DNA of 64,000 nucleotides from Chenopodium formosanum (Eukaryota; Streptophyta; Magnoliopsida; Caryophyllales; Amaranthaceae). The stretch is from contig CM044862.1 in the NCBI GenBank assembly GCA_024500155.1, positions 43,844,001-43,908,000 on the forward strand, written 5' to 3'. The notes beneath the pieces are model-generated. The model saw only the letters and a program-made list of their open reading frames with translations. It ran no database searches and was not told the DNA's origin. This document shows, in pieces, positions 1 through 9,538 of this stretch (the first letter of the stretch is position 1; the number at the start of each line of letters is the position of its first letter). The translations under genes and the position numbers were made by a program.

Positions 1-445
1 TCCGTACATCAACGGGAAATACGCCATTTTCCTTGGTATATGGAATGGATGCCGTACAACCTGTCGAACTAGAAATACAATCTCTACGCATCGCGTTAGA
101 GAGTAAACTCGATGAAGTTGAATGGACTAGGGCAAGATATGAAGAATTGATTCTACTCGATGAAAAACGACTAGAAGCTCTACATCACACTCAGTGTTAC
201 CAAACTCGTATGGCTAGGTATTTTAATAAGAATGTCAAGACAAGAAATATCAAAGTAGGAGATTTGGTATTAAAAGCTCTAAGGAAAATGTTTTAGACCC
301 AAGGGGAAAATTTAGACCTAAGTGGTCTGGACCCTACATTGTCAAAACAATCCTATCAGGAGGTGCAGCAAAACTAACTGATATGCATGTCAATGAATTC
401 TCAAACATGACTAATCTTGACCAACTTAAAAAATACTACCCATAA
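1..445 (+). pseudogene. Integrase C-terminal end of gypsy polyprotein, frameshifted
   Basis: The frame open from base 3 reads TSTGNTPFSLVYG followed by a segment rich in charged residues ending MARYFNKNVK and VGDLVL. This is the usual sequence at the end of the integrase core and start of its C-terminal domain in plant Ty3/gypsy elements. The frame meets TAG at 294-296. The expected continuation (GKFRPKWSGPYIV, the GPY/F module, then LKKYYP) lies in the frame starting at 296 and stops at TAA 443-445, so one frameshift near 285-296 breaks the protein. Integrase would join element cDNA to chromosomal DNA; the catalytic core is upstream of the window. The identification rests on motif memory and is firm for Ty3/gypsy, slightly less so for the Tat clade. 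Confidence 0.88.
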
Positions 446-978
446 TTACTTGAGTAGGATACTCAAGAGAGCTACGTTCGGCCTGATTCCTTAAGAAAGG
501 ATACGTAGGCAACCCTTTACGGGTGCGGCCACTTTATTTTTTGACATCTCCGCGTTCCAGAATCAATTTAAAATTTCAACAGAAAATCGATGAATTATTG
601 GCGTCGCAGAACAGAGCCTGGCGCCAGTCAGAAGTCATCAGCGCCAGCCAATGGAATTGGCGCCTGGCGCCAGACTTCAATGGCAGGCGCCAAATGCCAA
701 TGACTAGCGCCAATTCAGGAATAAAATCTGGGCGAATTACGGTGTTTTTCGAAAAAATTTCGACTTCCGCACTCGAAGAATTTCTGGAAAATTAATTTTT
801 ATTTCGATTTTCATTGCTTTAATAAAATAAATTTAAAGTAAACAATTTAATTGAAAGCTGAAATTTCATTAATAAAATAAAATTACATTATTGATGGAAT
901 TTAAATAAGGCTGAAATAAATTAACTTGAAATAAAAATAACAATCTAAGTCTAATAAATCTAAAGCTAAGCAATGCTC
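446..978. other. Post-pol spacer without a gene
   Basis: The stretch at 460-530 (ACGTTCGGCCTGATTCC, then GGATACGTAGGCAACC) resembles a tail I recall after pol in Tat/Ogre elements. It is followed by a GGCGCC-rich cluster and then by very AT-rich sequence (780-970) with several ATAAAATAAATTAAA-like stretches. The open frame at 523-795 is not protein-like and is an accident of the GC-rich cluster. Confidence 0.6.
605..720. repeat. GGCGCC palindrome cluster 1
   Basis: Repeated variants of TTGGCGCCAG occur about six times in 116 bp, including the doubled form GGCGCCTGGCGCCAG near 661-676. The same motif family recurs at 2425-2545, 5960-6075 and 7493-7590. No TATA-like box is evident beside this copy on either strand, unlike the other three clusters. 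Confidence 0.8.
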
Positions 979-2300
979 TTAATCTTTCTTTTCCTTTCTA
1001 GCTCTTTTCCAATTCTTTTCTGCTTCTTCCTCTTCATCCATTACTTTAGCTAGTAGGTATCCTTTAGAGGACCTACATTCAATTTTGGAATAGATAGTCT
1101 CCCCTTCAGCTAGCACTCCATGCTTCTTTTCCACCCAAGCCTTTTTGTCTGTGGTGTTAGCTTTCCTTTTTCCTTTGACTTTGGTAGTATTTTTCTTCCT
1201 AGGCATTGTAGGTGTTTTGAATTCAATTCTTGCACCTAAGCGTTCTTTGGCAAGAGTCACCTTGTCACCTAGACGGTTCTTCACATCGGTTCTACCCTGA
1301 TTAATCGAAGATTTCTTCAACAACCACTTCTTTACATCATTAGGGAAAGAAGGAGGAACCTTTTGAGTAATCACTTCCCATAAAGGTCTAGCGCTCCAGT
1401 AAGCATCGAATCTATCTACCTCTTGAGATACAGGGTACTCATAGGGAGGACGAAGATCCCCGGGAGGAATATTCTGAAGCAAGCCGTATTGTCTTTTTAC
1501 CCTGCAAGGATAATAATAAGTTACACGAGACAAGCTTGGAAGACGACAGAAAGGTTGCTTGTTAACACCAACCATCCTTTCTATTTTCCACCATGGAATG
1601 ACCCACTTGATAGCAAAATCACGTGATTCAAAGACTTTTCTCCACCCATGGCGCCCAATTTTAGGGATGCGCTTCTTCCTTCTCACGAAGCAATTGGGAG
1701 TATATTTTTCTATGTCGTCCAGAGGGCTAATTAATCCTAGCCTCTCCATTGCAATGCAAATAAATTATTGTTACAGTACAAAAATATATTTATTAATTTC
1801 TGCAAATAAAAATATTATTTTTCTACCTGTAATAAAATTGGAGAGCCGCGAAGAGGCGCTTTTGGGTCCCTTTTCAATTCATCTAGACTAATCATAGTCT
1901 CTCCAACTATTAAAGGCATTGGATTCCTCCCTGATTCTATTTGTTCTAAAACAGTGGTTATAATTGATTGACCCTCATTACCTTTACCACTACTAAGAAA
2001 AAATTGATTAAGCATGCAAAATAAGAACACCCTTCTTCTATATATATGAAAATATTAAAAAAGAGGTTTATCAAAATAATAGCGTGCAAATTCTTTTCTC
2101 ATCTTACCCTTTTCTGAAACAATGAGTATCAACATTCCAAAATTCTAAAGCGGTATGTATGAAGTCCAGGTCTAGATCTACCCCTTTGATGCATAAATTC
2201 CCCCCAAGTGAAATAAATCTAATTCTTTTTTGTCTCTAGCATTAAGAGATCGACACCATTCATGAGTGTATTGGGTGAAGGTTTTGGTGACTAAAGACAT
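979..2300 (-). pseudogene. Antisense DUF7745-like gene carried by the retroelement
   Basis: The likely start is the ATG at 2300-2298 (minus), about 75 bases past a TATA box. The first part reads MSLVTKTFTQYTHEWC and then, after a frameshift near 2180, a segment containing ALEFWNVDTHCF. That arrangement resembles the N-terminus of DUF7745 and plant-mobile-domain proteins. The next recognisable part (2030-1825) contains MPLIVGETMISLDE and GSPILLQ. The last part is an open frame of 256 codons (1749-979) with WVIPWWKIERMVG, VTYYYPCRVKRQYG and a lysine/glutamate-rich tail. An intron of about 70-80 bp probably lies between GSPILLQ (donor GTAGAA near 1828) and MERLGL, but no clean acceptor is visible. 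Function is unknown. The DUF7745 assignment is from memory of motif order, with the plant mobile domain as the alternative. At least one frameshift makes it non-functional as it stands. Confidence 0.6.
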
Positions 2301-2372
2301 GATTATTATTTTTTCTAGAGAAGAGAATTGTTTTATTCGCTGGAATTATGAGAAGAATCGGCTGGCAGGGGA

Positions 2373-2381
2373 CTATTTATA
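2373..2381 (-). promoter_or_regulatory. TATA box for antisense gene 979-2300
   Basis: On the minus strand the sequence reads TATAAATAG, a good plant TATA box. The start codon is about 73 bases downstream and a GGCGCC cluster begins about 50 bases upstream. Promoter function is inferred. Confidence 0.6.
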
Positions 2382-2972
2382 AAGAAATTGCGAGGAATTT
2401 TAATCAGAATGAAATATGGAGTCAGCGTCAATTGGCGTCAAAGCCCCGTGATTGGCGCCAGCCGCCAGCACTTGGCACCACACGCTAAGTGTAGCGCCTG
2501 GTGCCACGCGCCATAGGGTGACGCCAGCTGGCGCCAAGTTGCCAGATCAGCCGCACGTGCTCAGTTTACGTTTTTAATATTAAACTCGAGTCGGTTAATG
2601 ACTTTATGGCTCCGTTCAATTTTCCTAAACATACTTTTTTATCCTTTTTCTTAATTAATTAAATATAGTTATTATTTTTATTTCATATTATTCTCTTTGG
2701 ACTTTATTTTAAAATTCCAAACACTCGACATTCTATTTTTTATTCGATTTTTTCCTTTATTTTTATTTTTATTTTTGGGGGAGAGAGTCGGATACCCTCC
2801 ATCAATAATAAAAATGACGGAATTTTTGCGCAAAATTGTTGTCATACTTCTCTTGCACACAAAATAATAAATAAATTCATAATAGCATAAATATACAAAA
2901 AATGTCGATAAATAATGAGTCAAAGGCAAAGTTCTATAAAAAAAGTCAAAATAAAATATACACAAGAACAAA
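2382..2972. other. Intergenic stretch between the two antisense genes
   Basis: It contains the second GGCGCC cluster (about 2425-2545), then AT-rich sequence with no coding signal. The minus-strand open frame at 2678-2971 is low-complexity Phe/Tyr/Lys/Asn and is rejected as a gene. This stretch would carry the 3' end of the plant-mobile-domain gene and the promoter of the DUF7745-like gene. Confidence 0.6.
2425..2545. repeat. GGCGCC palindrome cluster 2
   Basis: Variants ATTGGCGTCAA, ATTGGCGCCAGCC, TAGCGCCTGG and CTGGCGCCAAG lie within 120 bp. The cluster lies immediately upstream (minus-strand sense) of the TATA box at 2373-2381. Confidence 0.8.
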
Positions 2973-5316
2973 CTACGGCGTCGGAGGACGAAGGCCCATC
3001 ATGTTATAAAATTGCGCCGTGCGAGGAGTCACCTCTCCACCGGCTCTAACTCTAGCACCAGCTCCAGTCTCCGTAGGGGAGGAATACTCAATATAGGACC
3101 ACTCCAGCCATGATCAACCTTAGGCTGAGGTCGCGGAGGCTGCTGCGATGACGAGCCTACCTTGTACATCCCACCACCTCTAAAAGCCGAGGTTGCCTCT
3201 CCTATCGGTTCAGCAGAAGCACCCTCAGAAGAAGATCCCGAGCCCTCTGCAACGTCGGTTCGAGCAGGCTCAGAGCGACCGCCTCTACCCCCTGACGAAG
3301 TGCGATGACGTCTCGAGCTAGACCTCGCCGGATCCTCCGCCCCTCAGGTCTCGTGCGGGTGTGAGAAGCGATAGGCTGGCCCTGCAAAAAGAATTAAATC
3401 AGAAACAAAGTAAAATTGAAGTAGCAATGCAAAAATAATGGGTAAAGTAAGGTTACCTCTCGAACAATGTCATCCCAACGACAGGTAGCCGCGTTCCTCA
3501 TCCGGACAAGCTGGCTCCGGAAGGCATCTATGTATCGTGCCATAGCCGAAACCACCTCGCGTGAAAAATGTCGGAAAAATAAGTCAGTAAATATACATGA
3601 TAAATGAACACAAAAATTCTGAATTAAAACTAGGCTTACACTAGTCTGGTGGCGAGGAATCGACCGCTCTACGAAGCGCTCGCCCTCGGGAGCCGGAAAA
3701 ATCATCTCCTCGATCGGCCCGTACATCCCCTGGTAGTGGATAGACATACGGGGGCGGCACGAACTCAGCAGCACCGTCCTGATAAAACAGAAAAAATCAG
3801 TAAAGTATTACATGGGGGCTACTTAGCGAAAAATAAAAGCTAAGAAAAAATCAGTAAAGTATTACATGGGGGCTAGAGCCAATAAAGGTAGTAGCTCCTC
3901 AGCATAACATCGCCTGAGGATCACATGGGACCGCCAAGGGGTACCAGCTCCCTCAAACATGCTCGACAACTGCGCTTCGTCAAACATATGACGTGGTGGA
4001 GCGGCAGGAACCACGAAAACATCAGAAGAGTGGTGTCTAGCGACCCTCTCTCCTAAGTACGCGACTGCTCCATAAGTCCCCAGAAAATAGCGACGCTCAG
4101 TAGAGTATTGTGCGGCTAATCCAGGGACTGTCTAACCGCCCCACGTTCGGTATACCACCTCAGGTCCCTATAAAAAAGCATCAATCAGGCAAGCATATAT
4201 CTAAAGCACCGCAGAAGAGCAAGATAAACACTAAAAGTCGTACCGAGATGATCCAGCTCTGGACACGTGCAGTAGACATATCCACATGGTGGCCGCCCCA
4301 AGAGGCGCTCACTGGAAATCCTCGCGGCGATGGTCTCGCCGGCGCAATGGAAGGAAAGTACTCGTAGAACCAGATCTACAAGGAGTTAAAAATGTGAGCA
4401 AATGCTAACTAATATGTAGGGCTAAACTTTATAGGGAATAAATGTTTACCTCTACGACCTTCCAAAAGGCAGACAAAGCAACGTTCGTCCTAAAGGACCG
4501 GAGTCGACACGAGTCCCTCAGCGCACGAACGAAGTCAGCATAGGCCAAGCTGGCCCAGTCATAAGTCCAGATCCGCTGGAGATCACGGACAGCAGGGAGG
4601 TAGTAAAGCAATGCCCTACTACCCTTATCAAGGGAGAATGTCCCTGACAACAACATCAACACGAAGATGCGCACCCACTGCTCTCGGGTGGTCGCATCGT
4701 CATCAAGAGCCATTGCCAGCGTCGAGCGGCGAATTCCCCTAGCACTAAACTGAGTCGTCTCGACCTCAGCTCGGGCCCGAATAGCAATCGGCCCCAACAA
4801 ATCCTCGACCTTCGAAGAGAAGACGTCGATTCCACTGTCGAACGGCAGTGGCACAGAGGTGAACTCCAGTCCTGTGATGAGACTGAAGTCCGTCGGGGTG
4901 ACCATCATCTCGCCCCAAGGGAAATGGAAGGTGTTGGTGGTGTCCCAGAAGAATTCCACCAAAGCACGCGCTATGTGGTGACCTCCGCTGGAGGCAATCA
5001 TAGCCTCGGAGGTCTTGAAAAAAGTGGCAAGCCAGCAAGACTCCCATAGGAGCCTCGTCTCAAGATCCCTGGCAATGTGCAACTTGTACAAATCGCCTAA
5101 ACCGTCACAGCTAGAGCCATGATGCCGTGTCCTCCCGGGCTCGGTGCCCTGTCTCACCCTCTCAGAAATGTGGTGGACAGGGGCGAAGAACAAGGTCTGC
5201 TCATCCCACTCCGGAAGTTGACCAAATGAAGTGGAAGGCGTGGCGTCGTCATCCACGGGCTCATGCTCCCGTCTAGTGTTTCGAGACCGTGAACCCGAGC
5301 TTCGTTGTCTAGCCAT
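2973..5316 (-). pseudogene. Antisense plant mobile domain (MAIN-like) gene, about six exons
   Basis: Exon 1 (5316-4450) has an Arg/Ser-rich head and then a plant mobile domain (aminotransferase-like, PF10536) with FHFPWGEMMVTPTDFSLITGL near its centre. Splice sites can be read for the rest: intron 4449-4376 (GTAAAC to TGTAG), exon 4375-4244 (IWFYEYFPSI), intron 4243-4168, exon 4167-3866 (YGAVAYLGERVARH), intron 3865-3779, exon 3778-3640 (GMYGPIEEMIFPAPEGERF), intron 3639-3556, exon 3555-3457 (ARYIDAFRSQLVRM), intron 3456-3382, and last exon 3381-2973 ending FYNMMGLRPPTP and TAG. All junction phases agree, supporting a real spliced gene. Lesions are an in-frame TAG at 4134-4132 and a frame break in the Ser/Gly-rich tail (about 3350-3000). 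PMD proteins occur in plants as MAIN/MAIL nuclear proteins and as passengers of transposons. The role inside the element is unknown. Confidence 0.82.
3791..3875. repeat. 54-bp-spaced duplication over a splice donor
   Basis: A stretch of about 31 bases (containing AATCAGTAAAGTATTACATG) occurs at 3791 and again at 3845. It falls at the exon 3/intron 3 border of the PMD gene, so the GT donor context is present twice on the minus strand. The donor in the right-hand copy (3865-3864) keeps the reading phase of the following exon. Confidence 0.8.
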
Positions 5317-5939
5317 GCTACATTGTGCAGAATTATCATAAATTAAGGTTCTATAGTATCTAAGGTTCGCCTAGCTGCATGATACTATGTTCGCAAAAAA
5401 CAGAGTACGTAGTACTAAAACAGAGCACAAATTCAAATTGAGCATGACAACATTTTTCAAGCAATCAAACAATTTCTTGCAACACTATAGTGATTATTGT
5501 GACAAATTGAACAAGAATTGCTAGCAAAAACATCAAGAACGAGCCACATTGTTCTTCACGACCTTAAGAGGTCCAACAATGGCAAATTGCTCATTTCTTC
5601 ACCAAATTGAGTCAAACAAGTCTCAAATTACTCCCAAGGCAATATACAAACATAATCAAGCAATTTCATGGCATAAAACTTGACAAACAAAGCAAATTGA
5701 GCATTATAAGTTTCGAATTTTCATGAAATTCGTGAATAAACATGCCAAGAATTCATAAAAACTGATGTGAGTTTGAAGAAAACTTACATAGATCAGGAAA
5801 ATAGATAAAAAGAACTTTGATTTGCAATAAATTTGAGCAAATTCGGTTGAGAAACGAGCAAGCAATGAGCAATTGAAGCTTTCGGGTTTCCTCGAGCAGT
5901 TTCGTGACGAACAGGGCAGCGAAATGAAGAGGAAAGGGG
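5317..5939 (-). other. Leader of the antisense PMD gene
   Basis: This is AT-rich non-coding sequence between the PMD start codon at 5316 and the TATA-like box at 5940-5946. It has no protein-like frame. It would be a 5' untranslated region of about 600 bases, possibly with an intron. Transcript extent is inferred only. Confidence 0.45.
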
Positions 5940-5946
5940 TATTTAA
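5940..5946 (-). promoter_or_regulatory. TATA-like box for the antisense PMD gene
   Basis: On the minus strand the sequence is CCTTAAATACCCC, a weaker TATA-like element. It lies just downstream of the third GGCGCC cluster, matching the arrangement at the other antisense gene and at the LTR. Confidence 0.45.
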
Positions 5947-5959
5947 GGAAGACCCCGTG

Positions 5960-6075
5960 CTAGCGCCAGTCCCTATGCATTGGCGTCACAAGTTAGGCTT
6001 GGCGCCTAGCGCCAACATCAGCGCCTGGCGCTAACGCTAAATAGGTGGCGCTGATGGTTTTTCAGCGACGCCAAA
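5960..6075. repeat. GGCGCC palindrome cluster 3
   Basis: It includes CTTGGCGCCTAGCGCCAAC near 5999-6017 and several degenerate forms (AGCGCCTGGCGCTAACG). It is positioned upstream of the minus-strand TATA-like box at 5940-5946. Confidence 0.8.
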
Positions 6076-6248
6076 GCATCCAGCCACCTGATAAGGTTGT
6101 GCTAGTCTTCTACAACATATTTTCGAGTTCCTTGGTACGCCAGTTAGCCCCTCTAAGAAATTTGACATGATTTAGTAATCGGCTTGATTACATAAAGTGA
6201 TCGACCTGATAAGAGATCATCTCACTTAGCTTAAAGCGCCTAAGCAAT

Positions 6249-6308
6249 GGCTCAAAAGCAAAAGAGCACCGACATATAGGTTCAAAAGCAAAAGAGCGCC
6301 GACGTACA
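6249..6308. repeat. Two copies of a 30-bp repeat
   Basis: GGCTCAAAAGCAAAAGAGC starts at 6249 and a close copy (GGTTCAAAAG) starts at 6279. This is part of the repeat-rich zone between the antisense genes and the polypurine tract. Confidence 0.75.
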
Positions 6309-6398
6309 GGCATAGCGGAAGAAAAGTTCAGGCGAACTTTTAAAGACCGACAGGCGTGGATCTTCGGTAATTTCTTTTGGAAAATTATCGCATCAAAG

Positions 6399-6670
6399 GA
6401 GGATTGTTTCAAGAGAAATAATCTTCTATAGTTTTCCCTAGGATGTGGAATATTATCAATGCGGATGAGGATTATTTCAAGAGAAATAATCTTCGATGGT
6501 ATTCCCTAGGATGTGGAATATTATAAATGCGGATGAGGATTGTTTTAAGAGAAATAATCTTCGATGGTATTCCCTAGGATGTGGAATATTATCATTGCGG
6601 GGAGGATCTTTTCAGGCGAAGCAATCTTCCAATTTGGAAGCAGTTACAGGCGTAGTAGTTTTCAAGCGCG
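6399..6670. repeat. 68-bp tandem repeat, three good copies and one degenerate
   Basis: Units beginning GAGGATTGTTTCAAGAG start at 6399, 6467 and 6535, and a degenerate fourth at 6602. Each carries the block CCCTAGGATGTGGAATATTAT. Tandem repeats here are common in Tat/Ogre elements. The overlapping short open frames at 6496-6758 are translations of this repeat. Confidence 0.9.
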
Positions 6671-6904
6671 ATGGCATTCTCTAGCTTGTGGAGGTCATCA
6701 AAACAACCGGTTACTTTCAGAGACGTGTGCTCGACGGTGCAAGATACGCGTTTCTTAACTCTTTTATCTGTTTAACTAATGCTAGTTTTGCAGGTATCGG
6801 CGTTACAAGATTGATTTAGGATCGTAGAACGTTCTGAATAATTCTCCGTCCCTATCGATACTTTGACTTTTGTTTTCGAAACATGCGTTTCTCCAAACTC
6901 AGTC

Positions 6905-6914
6905 AAAGTGGGGG
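6905..6914 (+). other. Polypurine tract
   Basis: AAAGTGGGGG stands four bases before the LTR start TGTAGACACC. It is the expected primer site for plus-strand DNA synthesis of an LTR retrotransposon and confirms the plus orientation. Confidence 0.85.
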
Positions 6915-7492
6915 CTTCTGTAGACACCCATTTGTGTCTCCCCAAAACCAAACCCAGTGATGATTACCTTTCACGTTGAATCATAATCGAATGAAGCGAA
7001 AGTGTGGAAAGTCTAGTGTTGCAGAAAGTTTTATTTTCTTTTCTCTTCTCTCTGTTTTTGAAAACTTAATTTTAATAAAACAGACAATACAGTTTGTTTG
7101 ATCCATGATATGGGTCCAATAGTGGTGTGGTTGGATGGGGATTGACAAGACCTTTCCAACGATATATTATAAGCCCAATTCCGATGAATATTGAGGAAGT
7201 TATGGCCAATTTACTAAACTGAGCCCGGTTTGAGCTTTATATGCGGCCCAATGATCTAGGGGAGGGCCTAATATGATTTATCATTCCTAATGCAATTAGG
7301 AACAGTTTTAGTCTTCTAGATTCTTCTAGAAGGTTCTTTTCATTCCTAATTTAATTAGCATTGATAAATTGACTTTTGTTGACTTTTCAAAGTTTTAATC
7401 AAAAACAAATAGCATTTTCGAAGAAATTATATTATTTTATCCTCCAGTACGGTAAACTTATCGGATTTTCGAAAACGCGTTAAAATCAAGCT

Positions 7493-7590
7493 TGGCGTCA
7501 CACTTCGGGCCTTGGCGCCTAGTGCTAGCCATTAGCGCCTGGCGTTAGTGCTGGTGCCTGGCGCCAGCTAGCCAGGGTTGGCGCCAGCCC
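7493..7590. repeat. GGCGCC palindrome cluster 4 (in the LTR)
   Basis: It contains CTTGGCGTCAC, CCTTGGCGCCTAGTGC, TAGCGCCTGGCGTTAG, TGGCGCCAGC and GTTGGCGCCAGCC. It ends about 60 bases upstream of the LTR TATA box, as expected for a promoter-proximal element. Confidence 0.82.
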
Positions 7591-7646
7591 TGTTTCTGAT
7601 CTTCAGACTCTGTTTTGTTAATTTATCTTTTTTTGGCTGATTTTCT

Positions 7647-7655
7647 CTATAAATA
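7647..7655 (+). promoter_or_regulatory. LTR TATA box
   Basis: CTATAAATA is a strong plant TATA match about 730 bases into the LTR. Transcription would start near 7680. Sense of transcription matches pol. Confidence 0.75.
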
Positions 7656-8040
7656 TCGTATCAAAAACCCCGTTTTTATTCACCAATTCTCATCAAGATT
7701 CATCAACAATCATTAATTCTTTAATTCATTAGTCTCTCTCATTCATCTCTTTCTTTCAAACTTTGCTTTTTATACAAAATTCCGCATTCGCAAGATCTAG
7801 AAACACCTAGCCATATTCGAAGTTGTCTTCGCCCTAGACGTGAAAGGTTTTAATTTCTGAGGGTTTGGTCCCAAATCTCTATTTCAATTATTTAATTTAA
7901 TTGTTTTGTTTATTATTTTCCTTGAAATTACTAACGTGTGTATTTTGTTATTAGAAAGACGTACGAAGCATCAAAGTAAGTATCTTTATTGATTTATTGA
8001 TATTATGATGTAGAAATCATGTTTACATTGTTGTTATGAT

Positions 8041-8216
8041 ATTCCTAGTATCATGTCTAGGGTATTTTTAATATTAAATATGATTGTTACGATGCTTCCT
8101 ATGTGCTTAATATTTATGATTTTTAGTATCATGTTAGGGTTAAAGATTTTATTTTTAACGCTTAGTGACATGCTAGGGTTTGTTATTAATCTTGTTAGTA
8201 TCATGCCTAGGATCTT
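8041..8216. repeat. Dispersed TAGTATCATG motif copies in the LTR
   Basis: CCTAGTATCATGTCTAGG (8043), TTTAGTATCATGTTAGGG (about 8123), TTAGTGACATGCTAGGG (about 8162) and TTAGTATCATGCCTAGG (about 8195) recur within 175 bp downstream of the inferred start site. They are irregularly spaced with no known function. Confidence 0.6.
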
Positions 8217-8893
8217 GCTATGTTTATTATGCTTTAATATTAACATGAACATAATTATGATTATAATTGTTATAATTTATGATAATTTATGAATATTATT
8301 ATGATTATTATTATTATTATGATGCTTATTAATATTGTTCATGATTATTATTAATTATGTTGCTTGATACATATTATATTGTTGTTATTGCTTGATCGCC
8401 TTTATTGCATGTTTAAAGGGAATTGGTACTTGTAATCACTCTTAATAAGATAATTAATAATCTTGTTAGGGTTAATTGTGATTATAATTAAAGTGATCGC
8501 CAATAATAGTTTATTTGTGCATTAAATTCAACCAACATAGATTAAACAGGTTTAGGGTTAATCCTATTGATTGCATGTTAGTCAGAAAGCGCACATGAAT
8601 ACGAGCAGAATAAAGTAGAGGCCTATTATTAGGGCAGGTTCAATCTCTTTTAGGTTGGATTTGTACCATCATCCCCGAACCCTTATTTGGTTCATGACCT
8701 TATGGAGTTGACGATCTCATGGATCGTTAAGGGGTGTAACCTTCATCCTATGAACGGTTTACAAGTACCTAAAAAACTTGTTGGCGACTCTTTTGCTCTA
8801 TCTTCTTCTCTTTTGGACGCCACCGTACTTTAGTGTATGATCACAGTGGGGTTCAAGCTAGTGGGATTTTAAAGGCTTGAATTATTCCCTACA

Positions 8894-9538
8894 CAAATCT
8901 TTTTGAATCAAATAAAAGTCAAACACACTCAACCAAATATTTCTAAATCATATGAAAGTCAAACACATTCAAACATGGCTTTTTGAATTAAATGAAAGTG
9001 AAACACATTCAAACAAAGCTTTTTGAATCAAATGAAAGTAAAACACATTTAAATAATTCTGTTTGAATCGAAATAAAGTAAAACACATTCAAACAAAGCT
9101 TTTTGAATTAAAAGAAAGTCAAACACATTCAAACAAAGCTTTTTGAATCAAATGAAAGTCAAACACATTCAAACAATTCTTTTTAAATCATTTGAAAGTC
9201 AAACTTATTCAAACATAGCTTTTTGAATCAAATGAAAGTCAAACACATTCAAACAAAGCTTTTTGAATAAAATGAAAGTCAAACACATTCAAATAAATCT
9301 TTTTGAATCGAAATAAAGTTAATCACATTTAAACAAAGAATTTTGAATCAAATGAAAGACAAATACATTCAAACAAAGCTTTTTGAATCAAATGAAAGTT
9401 AAATACATTCAAACAAAGCTTTTTGAATCAACTGAAAGTCAAACACAATTAAAAAAGCTTTTTGAATCAAATGAAAGTCAAATACATTCAAACAAATATT
9501 TTTAAATCATATGAAAGTCAAACATATTCAAACATAGT
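8894..9538. repeat. 40-bp satellite, segment 1
   Basis: The consensus monomer, written in four decamers, is CAAACACATT, then CAAACAAAGC, then TTTTTGAATC, then AAATGAAAGT: 72.5% A+T, strongly A-rich on this strand. It carries a HindIII site (AAGCTT) and the odd palindrome TTTGA-A-TCAAA. Variants substitute GATC-containing blocks (TTTTTAGATCGAAATACAGT) or TCGAAATAAAGT. The segment lies between the gypsy LTR and the first 494-bp solo LTR. Confidence 0.97.

Larger units (their letters stand above)
1..8893 (+). mobile_element. Tat-clade Ty3/gypsy LTR retrotransposon, 3' part
   Basis: The order seen is integrase C-terminus, a long non-pol region with genes on the opposite strand, short tandem repeats, a polypurine tract and a 3' LTR ending against satellite. 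From family knowledge, extra antisense genes between pol and the 3' LTR and tandem repeats near the polypurine tract characterise Tat/Ogre-type elements. Gag, protease, reverse transcriptase, RNase H and the 5' LTR would lie left of the window. Frameshifts and nonsense changes in every coding part show it is old. The five bases after the LTR are CAAAT; the matching target-site copy is outside the window, so insertion into the satellite cannot be proved here. Confidence 0.88.
6919..8893 (+). mobile_element. 3' LTR of the Tat-type element
   Basis: The LTR begins TGTAGACACC after the polypurine tract and ends CCCTACA at 8893, where satellite sequence begins. The ends form the short inverted repeat TGTAG/CTACA. 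The length of 1975 bp is within the usual range for this clade. It contains the fourth GGCGCC cluster, a TATA box and an AT-rich region after the likely transcription start. No protein-like frame is present; the open frame at 8053-8292 is an AT-rich accident. Confidence 0.88.

Noticed and set aside
523..795. 90-codon plus frame after pol
   Set aside because: Covers the GGCGCC cluster and AT-rich spacer; no similarity to element proteins.
4766..5339. Minus frames of 93 and 61 codons overlapping the PMD exon
   Set aside because: Shadows of the PMD coding frame in another phase.
8034..8292. Opposed Ile/Leu-rich frames in the gypsy LTR
   Set aside because: AT-rich LTR sequence with symmetric open frames and no domain.
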